NCBI GenBank assembly: GCA_027008665.1
Contig: JALVEA010000496.1
Coordinates: 1-6,339, forward strand
Length of the DNA stretch: 6,339 nucleotides
DNA from: Thiotrichaceae bacterium
Lineage (GTDB): Bacteria > Pseudomonadota > Gammaproteobacteria > Thiotrichales > Thiotrichaceae
Direction: 5' to 3'
This document shows, piece after piece, positions 1 to 5,144 of this stretch (the first letter of the stretch is position 1; every line of letters begins with the position of its first letter). The notes under the pieces were generated by a model, which saw only the letters and a program-made list of their open reading frames with translations, was not told the DNA's origin and searched no databases. The position numbers and the translations under genes are program-made.

Positions 1-155
1 ATCTGCTGTGCATAAGAAGGATCGGTTAGAATCTCTTGATAACCTGTCATTGCGGTATTGAAAACCACCTCACCAACGCTCTGACCCTCGCTACCTATGG
101 ACTCACCCTTAAAAATACTGCCATCTTCCAGGACTAAAAGTGCGCGCTTTATCAA
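1..155 (-). CDS. carA: Carbamoyl-phosphate synthase small subunit, N-terminal part (runs off the window)
   Basis: CarA is the glutamine-hydrolysing subunit of carbamoyl-phosphate synthetase. It passes ammonia to CarB, which makes carbamoyl phosphate for pyrimidine and arginine synthesis in the cytoplasm. The 51 visible codons read MIKRALLVLEDGS, then a FKGESIG segment, then GEVVFNTAMTGYQEILTDPSY. This matches the conserved N-terminal CarB-interacting domain of CarA. The glutaminase domain with its catalytic Cys-His-Glu lies outside the window. The start is taken as TTG at 153-155 because homology begins exactly there and a strong GGAGG (161-165) lies 5 nt upstream. E. coli carA is also known to start mainly at UUG. 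The gene lies downstream of rpmA on the same strand but behind a terminator, so it is probably a separate transcription unit, presumably continuing into carB. Confidence 0.95.
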   Translation of the reverse strand, partial: MIKRALLVLEDGSIFKGESIGSEGQSVGEVVFNTAMTGYQEILTDPSYAQQ

Positions 156-160
156 TCGAA

Positions 161-165
161 CCTCC
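161..165 (-). promoter_or_regulatory. Shine-Dalgarno site that fixes the carA UUG start
   Basis: The minus strand reads GGAGG followed by five bases (TTCGA) and then TTG. No ATG or GTG in this frame would leave the conserved MIKRALLVLEDG start intact, so this strong ribosome-binding site decides the UUG start. Confidence 0.8.
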
Positions 166-220
166 GTTAATATTGCAACTTTGATTATTGCTCGAAAATA
201 ATGTAATGAGTATGTAAAAA

Positions 221-280
221 CTACTGACACAAAAAACGGGACTCATTATCCCGCTTTAATAATTTTGAAATAATACACAT
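221..280 (-). CDS. Possible 19-codon leader peptide spanning the carA leader hairpin
   Basis: An ATG at 278-280 opens a 19-residue frame, MCIISKLLKRDNESRFLCQ, ending in TAG at 221-223. It runs straight through the terminator-like hairpin, and a U-rich stretch precedes that hairpin. In E. coli pyrBI attenuation a ribosome translating the leader prevents terminator formation when UTP is low, and the geometry here is similar. There is no good Shine-Dalgarno, and an overlapping GTG frame also exists (276-278 start, stop at 246-248). Treat it as a candidate only. Confidence 0.2.
   Translation of the reverse strand: MCIISKLLKRDNESRFLCQ
233..257 (-). terminator. Terminator-like hairpin in the carA leader
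   Basis: On the minus strand the stem AAAGCGGG pairs with CCCGTTTT (8 pairs including one G-U) around the 9-nt loop ATAATGAGT. The hairpin is followed directly by, and partly uses, a run of six T (231-236). It lies about 80 nt upstream of the carA start and about 230 nt downstream of rpmA, which already has its own stronger terminator. It is therefore better read as a leader attenuator than as an operon end. Confidence 0.5.
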
Positions 281-303
281 CGTGAGTCTTTAACTCGCAA
301 GGT

Positions 304-309
304 ATTCTA
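304..309 (-). promoter_or_regulatory. Candidate -10 box for the carA transcript
   Basis: The minus strand reads TAGAAT, a 5/6 match to the sigma70 -10 consensus. It would start transcription just before the leader hairpins, giving a leader of roughly 140 nt. The -35 position (about 327-332) reads GTGCAG and is poor, so any promoter here would be weak or activator-dependent. Confidence 0.35.
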
Positions 310-409
310 ATCGAAACAAAAAAGAACTGCACCCATAAAAGAAAGTAAACAACTTGACTTGTATTCAGTCGCTGTATTTTATAATTTCTTATTCTGAAAA
401 TAAGGACGC

Positions 410-445
410 AAAAAAGCCCAGACTAGTTACGCTACTCGCTGGGCT
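410..445 (-). terminator. Rho-independent terminator of the rplU-rpmA operon
   Basis: The minus strand forms a perfect 7-bp stem, AGCCCAG with CTGGGCT (439-445 and 415-421), around a 17-nt loop, followed by six T (410-415). It begins 40 nt after the rpmA stop codon. It separates the ribosomal operon from carA. Confidence 0.8.
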
Positions 446-484
446 GTTCTATATAATTGGAGAGGTAAGTTCCTAATACAATAA

Positions 485-751
485 TTATGCTGTAACTTCT
501 TCCACAATACTGACAAACTTACGATTCTTAGGCCCTTTTATTTCAAAAAGAACTTTTCCGTCAGTTTTAGCGAATAAAGTATGATCTTTGCCAATACCTA
601 CATTGGTACCTGCATGAAATTTAGTGCCGCGTTGGCGAACTAAAATATTACCTGCTAACACAGTTTGACCGCCGTAACGCTTAACGCCTAAACGTTTTGA
701 TACCGAATCGCGTCCGTTACGAGTACTACCTGCTGCTTTTTTATGAGCCAT
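485..751 (-). CDS. rpmA: 50S ribosomal protein L27
   Basis: L27 is a large-subunit ribosomal protein whose flexible N-terminal tail reaches the peptidyl-transferase centre and contacts tRNA acceptor ends. The 88-residue product has the family signature throughout: MAHKKAAGSTRNGRDS, KRLGVKRYGG, LVRQRGTKFHAG, DHTLFAKTDGKV and the KGPKNRKFVSI end. It begins directly with MAHKK, so it needs none of the N-terminal processing seen in Firmicutes. Its length is close to the 85 residues of E. coli L27. It follows rplU by 50 nt, the usual order, and is followed by a terminator. In many proteobacteria obgE comes next; here it does not. Confidence 0.98.
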   Translation of the reverse strand: MAHKKAAGSTRNGRDSVSKRLGVKRYGGQTVLAGNILVRQRGTKFHAGTNVGIGKDHTLFAKTDGKVLFEIKGPKNRKFVSIVEEVTA

Positions 752-801
752 GAGTTAGATTCTCTTTATTAAATGGTTAGTTAAAATAATGTAAGGAAGT
801 T

Positions 802-1113
802 CTAAGCAGAAATCTTTTTGATTTCAACTTGGGTGACGTATTGACGATGCCCTGTGCGTTTTTGATGGTGCTTACGACGACGGAATTTGATAATTTCAAC
901 TTTTTTAGCACGTTCTTGAGCGCGAACTAATGCTGTTATTTTGCCACCCTCAAGATAAGGTGCGCCAACTTGAACATCATCACCGCCACCAATCATAAGA
1001 ACATTATCAAAATCAACACTTGCTCCTTCTTCGGCATCTAGTTTTTCGATTCTTATAACGTCACCTTCTGCAACGCGGTATTGTTTTCCACCTGTGGTGA
1101 AGATTGCATACAT
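802..1113 (-). CDS. rplU: 50S ribosomal protein L21
   Basis: L21 binds 23S rRNA in the large ribosomal subunit. The 103-residue product is exactly the length of E. coli L21 and shows its hallmarks: MYAIFTTGGKQYRVAEGD at the start, the RIEKLDAEEG segment, the very basic KFRRRKHHQKRTGHRQ rRNA-binding stretch near residues 76-92, and the VEIKKISA end. The start is fixed by the family N-terminus and by TTAGGAG (core at 1121-1125) 7 nt upstream. It is the first gene of the rplU-rpmA operon and lies divergent from ispB. Confidence 0.98.
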   Translation of the reverse strand: MYAIFTTGGKQYRVAEGDVIRIEKLDAEEGASVDFDNVLMIGGGDDVQVGAPYLEGGKITALVRAQERAKKVEIIKFRRRKHHQKRTGHRQYVTQVEIKKISA

Positions 1114-1125
1114 TTTTAAACTCCT

Positions 1126-1165
1126 AATATTACGCCTATGGCTAGGAATATTAAAAACCTTAGCC
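1126..1165 (-). promoter_or_regulatory. Alternative hairpins in the rplU leader, next to the ribosome-binding site
   Basis: Two mutually exclusive hairpins are visible. Hairpin A (1140-1165) pairs GGCTAAGG with CCTAGCC, 7 bp with one bulged A. Hairpin B (1126-1152) pairs AATATT with AATATT and CCTA with TAGG around loop GCCA, with a 3-nt bulge; it ends at the edge of the AGGAG Shine-Dalgarno. They share 1140-1146, so forming one prevents the other. This could tune rplU translation, for example by L21 feedback or another signal. The pairings are seen; the function is inferred. Confidence 0.35.
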
Positions 1166-1197
1166 CTTTAAAATAGTATAAAAGCTCTCAGAGAGAA

Positions 1198-1234
1198 GCC
1201 GCGCGATTTTACAGATAATCTTTGTGCTAATCAA
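1198..1234 (-). promoter_or_regulatory. Sigma70 promoter of rplU-rpmA with GC-rich discriminator
   Basis: The minus strand carries TTGATT (1229-1234), a 17-bp spacer and TAAAAT (1206-1211). These are followed immediately by CGCGCGGC (1198-1205), a strikingly GC-rich stretch in AT-rich surroundings. A GC-rich discriminator is typical of ribosomal promoters repressed by ppGpp/DksA in gammaproteobacteria, so growth-rate control is likely. The predicted leader is about 85 nt. Confidence 0.75.
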
Positions 1235-1250
1235 GTGTTATGATTGATTA
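1228..1250. repeat. Perfect inverted repeat over the rplU -35 element
   Basis: TAATCAA (1228-1234) and TTGATTA (1244-1250) form a 7-9-7 inverted repeat. One arm contains the -35 hexamer of the rplU promoter. This is the shape of a dimeric regulator's operator, but the arms are AT-rich and could be fortuitous. Confidence 0.3.
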
Positions 1251-1317
1251 ATTCTGTCTGAATCTATAATTTTCTTGGATGCGTATCATAATCGATAGCC
1301 CTATAATTATTAAGCTC

Positions 1318-1346
1318 TTGACACTCTGCAATCAACTACCTAGCAT
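1318..1346 (+). promoter_or_regulatory. Sigma70 promoter, probably for ispB
   Basis: TTGACA (1318-1323, consensus) is followed by exactly 17 bp and TAGCAT (1341-1346, 4/6). It faces ispB and would give a leader of about 230 nt. A weaker alternative is an extended -10 (TGCTATAAA, 1407-1415) without a clear -35. The rest of 1235-1588 holds no gene I can support. Confidence 0.55.
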
Positions 1347-1493
1347 TCGCAACATTTGTATATAGATTTTCAAATGAATAATTTCCAATAAGAGTTTATT
1401 AAAGCCTGCTATAAAGCGGTTAAAAGTTAGTAGATTGGAAGTTTGATATTTGAATATCTATTAGGAGCAGTTACTGATATAGCCACTTCGAAA

Positions 1494-1544
1494 GGGTTGA
1501 TGTACTGGTGATTGTTTTTAATCAACCCAACACTGTAATCAACC
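1494..1544 (+). repeat. Hairpin plus repeated ATCAACC motif upstream of ispB
   Basis: GGGTTGAT (1494-1501) is perfectly complementary to ATCAACCC (1521-1528), an 8-bp stem with a 19-nt loop. A second TAATCAACC lies at 1536-1544, 17 bp after the first (1519-1527), and could compete for the same partner. All of this would lie in the ispB leader RNA if transcription starts near 1353. No T-run follows, so it is not an ordinary terminator. It may be a leader switch or tandem protein-binding sites. Confidence 0.4.
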
Positions 1545-1588
1545 TGTTAAGCTCGTATAACTTGACTTGATTGATGGAATTATTTTTT

Positions 1589-2596
1589 ATGCCCCCTGTA
1601 GTGAACACGATGGATTCAGTTAGCTTAATCGATTTTAAATCAATTCAGACGCTTATTTCTGAGGATATGCAGCATGTGAATAGCTTGATTCAGAAGCGCT
1701 TACATTCTGAGGTTGCTTTAGTTAATCAGCTTAGTCACTACATTATTGCCAGTGGTGGCAAACGACTACGTCCAATGTTGTCGTTGTTAGCAGCGCGTGC
1801 TTGTGGTTATACGGGGGATAAGCATATTAATGTAGCTACGATTATAGAGTTTATACATACGGCAACATTATTGCATGATGATGTGGTGGATGAGTCCGAT
1901 ATGCGTCGTGGTAAAGAGACAGCTAATACCATTTGGGGCAATCAAGCCGCTGTTTTGGTAGGTGATTTTCTTTACTCTCGTTCCTTTGAAATGATGGTGG
2001 ATATTGGAGACATGCGAGTGATGGAAATCCTTGCACAAACAACGAATATTATTGCTGAAGGGGAGGTGTTGCAATTACTCAATTGTAATGACCCTGATAC
2101 AGATGAAGCACGTTATCTTGAAGTGATTCATTCTAAAACAGCAAAACTCTTTGAAGCTGCCTGTCAGCTAGGTGCGGTGTTAGCGGGATTGTCAGTAGAA
2201 GAAGAAAAGGCAGTTGCAAAATATGGCATTCATTTAGGAACGGCTTTTCAATTGGTTGATGATATTTTAGATTACAGTGCATCAGCGACTGAAATGGGTA
2301 AAAATATGGGAGATGATTTGGCAGAAGGTAAGCCAACCTTACCTTTAATTATTGCGTTAGAACGAAGTTCAGGTGAGGATGCTCTTTTAATTCGTACTGC
2401 CATAAAAGAGGGCGGATTAGATAAAATTAATGAAATAATGCTCATTATTGAGCAGACAAAAGCATTAGACTATTCAGCGCAGATAGCAAAAAAGGAAGTC
2501 AAAAAAGCGAATGCTTGTTTAAACTGCTTAGAAGATACTCCCTATAAAAAAGCATTGGAATCATTAGCTTGGTTCTCAATTAAACGAACACATTAG
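1589..2596 (+). CDS. ispB: Long-chain all-trans polyprenyl diphosphate synthase (octaprenyl diphosphate synthase type)
   Basis: The enzyme adds isopentenyl diphosphate units to farnesyl diphosphate to build the ubiquinone or menaquinone side chain. Visible features, numbered from this start: GGKRLRP at 56-62 (substrate binding), the first Asp-rich motif DDVVD at 97-101, RRGK just after it, and the second motif DDILD at 224-228. Ala at -5 from the first motif, not an aromatic residue, fits a long-chain product. The stretch FIHTATLLHDDVVDESDMRRGK is close to E. coli IspB (323 residues). The start is uncertain. The frame is open from TTG 1571, with ATGs at 1574, 1589 and 1610. Homology begins near 1610 (328 aa), but only 1589 (335 aa) has even a weak GGA (1576-1578) upstream. 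Exact product length (C40 or other) cannot be read from sequence. Confidence 0.93.
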   Translation: MPPVVNTMDSVSLIDFKSIQTLISEDMQHVNSLIQKRLHSEVALVNQLSHYIIASGGKRLRPMLSLLAARACGYTGDKHINVATIIEFIHTATLLHDDVVDESDMRRGKETANTIWGNQAAVLVGDFLYSRSFEMMVDIGDMRVMEILAQTTNIIAEGEVLQLLNCNDPDTDEARYLEVIHSKTAKLFEAACQLGAVLAGLSVEEEKAVAKYGIHLGTAFQLVDDILDYSASATEMGKNMGDDLAEGKPTLPLIIALERSSGEDALLIRTAIKEGGLDKINEIMLIIEQTKALDYSAQIAKKEVKKANACLNCLEDTPYKKALESLAWFSIKRTH

Positions 2597-2612
2597 TGCT
2601 TATTATTTTATT

Positions 2613-2629
2613 TGCACTATTTTTGTGCG
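2613..2629 (+). promoter_or_regulatory. Candidate NtrC (NRI) enhancer site for glnN
   Basis: TGCAC-N7-GTGCG matches the enteric NtrC consensus TGCAC-N7-GTGCA at 9 of 10 half-site positions. It lies about 250 bp upstream of the predicted sigma54 start site of glnN, within the range at which an enhancer can act by DNA looping. Function is inferred from the match plus the downstream sigma54 promoter. Confidence 0.55.
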
Positions 2630-2635
2630 TTTTTT
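2614..2635 (+). terminator. Weak terminator-like hairpin after ispB
   Basis: GCAC (2614-2617) and GTGC (2625-2628) flank a 7-nt T-rich loop and are followed by GTTTTTT (to 2635). The hairpin starts 18 nt after the ispB stop. Four base pairs is short for an efficient terminator, and the same bases form a good NtrC-type site, so this may not be its main role. Confidence 0.4.
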
Positions 2636-2649
2636 AGGTGTAATGAGGG

Positions 2650-2666
2650 TGCTTTTAAATGGTGGG
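2650..2666 (+). promoter_or_regulatory. Weaker second NtrC-like site
   Basis: TGCTT-N7-GTGGG keeps the inner TGC and GTG and contains ATGGTG, but only 6 of 10 half-site positions match. Its centre is 37 bp from that of the stronger site. NtrC usually works from paired sites, one of which may be weak. Confidence 0.25.
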
Positions 2667-2843
2667 CTTCGGTCAGTTGATTTTAGCAATCTGTATAAAT
2701 AAAGTCGTTGTTTAGTTTAAATTTTGATCAAAAAATAATGAAGGGTAAATAAAAATTCTGTGTCATTAATAAATGGATCACCACCGATGATGAACAAGCC
2801 CCTTAATTACCTATTGCCATTTTTCGATGAATGATATATATAC

Positions 2844-2859
2844 TGGCATGTTTTTTGCA
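2844..2859 (+). promoter_or_regulatory. Sigma54 (RpoN) promoter of glnN
   Basis: TGGCATGTTTTTTGCA matches the -24/-12 consensus TGGCACG-N4-TTGCW at every defined base except one (T for C). The invariant GG (2845-2846) and GC (2857-2858) are exactly 12 bp apart. Transcription should start near 2869, about 55 nt before the glnN ATG. Sigma54 promoters need an activator ATPase; next to a glutamine synthetase that is almost certainly NtrC. No other feature is evident between 2667 and 2843 apart from a poor IHF-like ATCAA stretch near 2727. Confidence 0.85.
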
Positions 2860-2923
2860 AGTAATTAGCTAGTACTTCTAATTATTTGATTAATTATCTT
2901 TAAATACCAAAAAGGAAATAAAA

Positions 2924-5095
2924 ATGAGTGGAAACGAGTCTCGTCTACAAGCGATTTATCAAATCACAAACCGTGAAGATACTTCCGTTGAAATGCCTAA
3001 GAAATTAAAGAAAATCTGGGCTCAAGATGTATTTAATCTTGCGAAAATGGAAGAGCTTCTCTCTAAAAAAGCATTTAAGGGGATGAAGAAAACAATAGCA
3101 ACAGGCGAGGCTTTAGATCCTGCTATTGCAGATGTGGTTGCAGCGGCGATGAAAGACTGGGCAATGGCAAAAGGTGCTAAGTTCTTCTCGCATATTTTCT
3201 ACCCAATGACAAATGCTACCGCTGAAAAGCATGACGGGTTTATTGTTACGAATCCTGAAGGAAATGCCATTACTGAATTTACAGGCGCTTTATTGGTAAA
3301 AGGTGAGCCCGATGGTTCTTCTTTTCCAAATGGTGGTCTTCGTGCCACTAATGCGGCACGCGGACATACAGTTTGGGATCCTACCAGTCCTGCTTATTTA
3401 ATGCAGACAGCTAATGGCCCAACGTTGATGATTCCAAGTGTCTTTTTGTCTTGGACAGGTGAGGCACTGGATAAGAAAATCCCTTTATTGCGTTCTAATG
3501 CCGCGATGAATGAGGCAGCACAAAAAGTATTGACATTAATGGGTGAGAAAGAAATCAGCACTTTAAACTCAAGTTGTGGTGCTGAGCAGGAATATTTCCT
3601 TGTTGATGCAAATTTTGCAGCAGCACGTCCCGATTTATTGCTTGCAGGTCGCACGTTATTTGGTGCGCCTTCTGCAAAAGGGCAAGAGTTTGATGATCAC
3701 TATTTTGGTGCTATTCCTCCTCGTGTACAGGTCTTTATGCAGGATTTTGAGGATATTCTGTACAAATTAGGCATTCCAGCAAAAACGCATCATAACGAAG
3801 TTGCACCAGGTCAGTTTGAAATTGCACCTTATTTTGAGGCTGCTAATGTTGCTGCCGATCATCAGCAATTATTAATGACAGTTTTAAAATCTACCGCTAA
3901 AAAACATGGTTTCTTATGCCTACTGCATGAAAAGCCCTTTGCTGGTATTAATGGTTCAGGTAAGCATGTGAACTGGTCAGTGGGCAACTCAACGCAAGGC
4001 AATTTGCTTGATCCAGGTGATACGCCACATGATAATCTTAATTTCTTACTATTTTGTGGCGCTGTTATTCGTGGTGTGCATAAATTTGGTCCTTTATTAC
4101 GTGCTGTTATTGCATCTGCAGGCAATGATCATCGTTTAGGAGCAAATGAAGCACCTCCTGCGATTTTGTCTGTTTATTTAGGTGATCAGTTAGAAAAAAT
4201 ATTTAATGATATTAAAGAAGGTAAATTAACAGGCTCTCAAGGTGGTGGGATTATGGATCTGGGGCTTTCACAGATTCTTAATTTTGCTAAAGATCCAGGT
4301 GATCGTAACCGTACTTCTCCTTTTGCTTTTACAGGCAATCGTTTTGAGTTCCGTGCCGTGGGTTCTGAGCAATCGGTCGCAGGACCGCTTATTGCTATGA
4401 ACACCATGCTTGCTGATTCTTTGAATTGGATTGCAGGTGAACTAGAGGAAGCGCTTAAAAATGGTTCTCAAGAAGAAGCGGTGGTTGCTGTATTACAAAA
4501 ATTAATGAATAAACATGGTCAGGCAGTCTTTGGTGGCGATGGATATTCAGCTGAATGGCATAAAGAAGCGGTTGATGAGCGTGGACTAAAGAATCTTCCA
4601 ACCACGGCTGATGCACTGCCCGTATTAGATGAAGATTATGTTAAAGACCTATTCTCAGATATGGGCGTTTTGAGTAATGAAGAGCTTGCTAGTCGTTATG
4701 CTGTCTATTCTGAGCAATATATTCTTTCTATCGAAATGGAAGCGAAGTTAGTGATTGATATGGCTAAAACCTCTATCTACCCAGCAGCAACACGCTATCT
4801 TGGTGATTTAGCCTCTGCGATTGCGGTTGCAAAAGACACAGGTGTTGACTTGAGCACTGCAACGGTTGAGAAAGTAGCAGACTTAATTTCCACTATGATG
4901 GCATCGGTTGACGAGTTAGTTGATGCCTTAGCTCAGCATGATTTTGATTCTATTGAAGCGCACATGCAACATTGTGCAACTACTATTCGTACTGCAATGG
5001 ATGATGTTCGCGCCTCAGCCGATGCGCTTGAAGTTGAAGTCGCAGATGATATGTGGCCACTTCCTAAGTATCAGGAAATGCTATTTATTAAATAA
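2924..5095 (+). CDS. glnN: Type III glutamine synthetase (GSIII)
   Basis: The enzyme forms glutamine from glutamate, ammonia and ATP in the cytoplasm. At 723 residues it fits the GSIII family (about 700-730) and is far longer than GlnA type I (about 470). In order: a GSIII N-terminal domain including FFSHIFYPMTNATAEKHDGF around residue 90; the catalytic core with GAEQEYFLVD (Glu221, Glu223, metal binding), HHNEVAPGQFEIAP (289-302), INGSGKHVNWS with His348 (equivalent to NGSGMH of type I), RLGANEAPP (404-412) and NRTSPFAFTGNRFEFR (462-477, ATP/glutamate-binding Arg); then a helical GSIII C-terminal region from about 590. All key residues appear intact. The ATG is preceded by AAGGA (2912-2916) at 7 nt. 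A sigma54 promoter upstream implies nitrogen-limitation control. It appears monocistronic. GSIII is best known from Bacteroidetes and cyanobacteria. Confidence 0.96.
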   Translation: MSGNESRLQAIYQITNREDTSVEMPKKLKKIWAQDVFNLAKMEELLSKKAFKGMKKTIATGEALDPAIADVVAAAMKDWAMAKGAKFFSHIFYPMTNATAEKHDGFIVTNPEGNAITEFTGALLVKGEPDGSSFPNGGLRATNAARGHTVWDPTSPAYLMQTANGPTLMIPSVFLSWTGEALDKKIPLLRSNAAMNEAAQKVLTLMGEKEISTLNSSCGAEQEYFLVDANFAAARPDLLLAGRTLFGAPSAKGQEFDDHYFGAIPPRVQVFMQDFEDILYKLGIPAKTHHNEVAPGQFEIAPYFEAANVAADHQQLLMTVLKSTAKKHGFLCLLHEKPFAGINGSGKHVNWSVGNSTQGNLLDPGDTPHDNLNFLLFCGAVIRGVHKFGPLLRAVIASAGNDHRLGANEAPPAILSVYLGDQLEKIFNDIKEGKLTGSQGGGIMDLGLSQILNFAKDPGDRNRTSPFAFTGNRFEFRAVGSEQSVAGPLIAMNTMLADSLNWIAGELEEALKNGSQEEAVVAVLQKLMNKHGQAVFGGDGYSAEWHKEAVDERGLKNLPTTADALPVLDEDYVKDLFSDMGVLSNEELASRYAVYSEQYILSIEMEAKLVIDMAKTSIYPAATRYLGDLASAIAVAKDTGVDLSTATVEKVADLISTMMASVDELVDALAQHDFDSIEAHMQHCATTIRTAMDDVRASADALEVEVADDMWPLPKYQEMLFIK

Positions 5096-5113
5096 TTAAA
5101 AACGGTAAAGCAT

Positions 5114-5144
5114 AAAAAAGGTCGCTTTGAGCGACCTTTTTTTT
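5114..5144. terminator. Bidirectional rho-independent terminator between glnN and the convergent gene
   Basis: GGTCGC (5120-5125) and GCGACC (5131-5136) pair around TTTGA, with six A before and eight T after, so the hairpin terminates in both directions. It begins 19 nt after the glnN stop. The stop codon of the minus-strand gene (5143-5145) overlaps the T-run, so on that strand the structure starts right at the end of the coding region. Confidence 0.9.

Larger units (their letters stand above)
204..296 (-). promoter_or_regulatory. Candidate carA leader with alternative RNA pairings (possible attenuator)
   Basis: Four short segments of the presumed carA leader can pair in competing ways. In transcript order they are GAGT (293-296), GACTCA (283-288), a TAATGAGTC segment (240-248) inside a terminator-like hairpin, and ACTCATTA (204-211). 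GAGT can pair with ACTC to form a small early hairpin. GACTCA can instead pair with TGAGTC in the terminator hairpin. The same hairpin loop is complementary over 8 nt to the ACTCATTA downstream. This looks like an antiterminator/terminator arrangement, but the pairings are short and the region is AT-rich, so chance is possible. The pairings are read directly; the regulatory role is inferred. Confidence 0.35.

Noticed and set aside
354..385. Plus-strand promoter-like TTGACT and TATAAT
   Set aside because: The hexamers are good but 20 bp apart, and transcription would run antisense into rpmA with no plus-strand gene to serve.
1281..1310. Fur-box-like AT-rich sequence in the rplU-ispB spacer
   Set aside because: The match to the palindromic Fur consensus is poor and no iron-related gene is nearby.
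1868..2336. Minus-strand open frames inside ispB
   Set aside because: They lie opposite a well-conserved gene, resemble no family I know and have no ribosome-binding sites.
2726..2738. IHF site between the NtrC-like sites and the sigma54 promoter
   Set aside because: The location would be sensible, but several consensus positions fail and such matches are common in AT-rich DNA.
3394..4125. Open frames on both strands inside glnN
   Set aside because: They are shadows of the GSIII coding sequence, with no start signals or recognisable domains.
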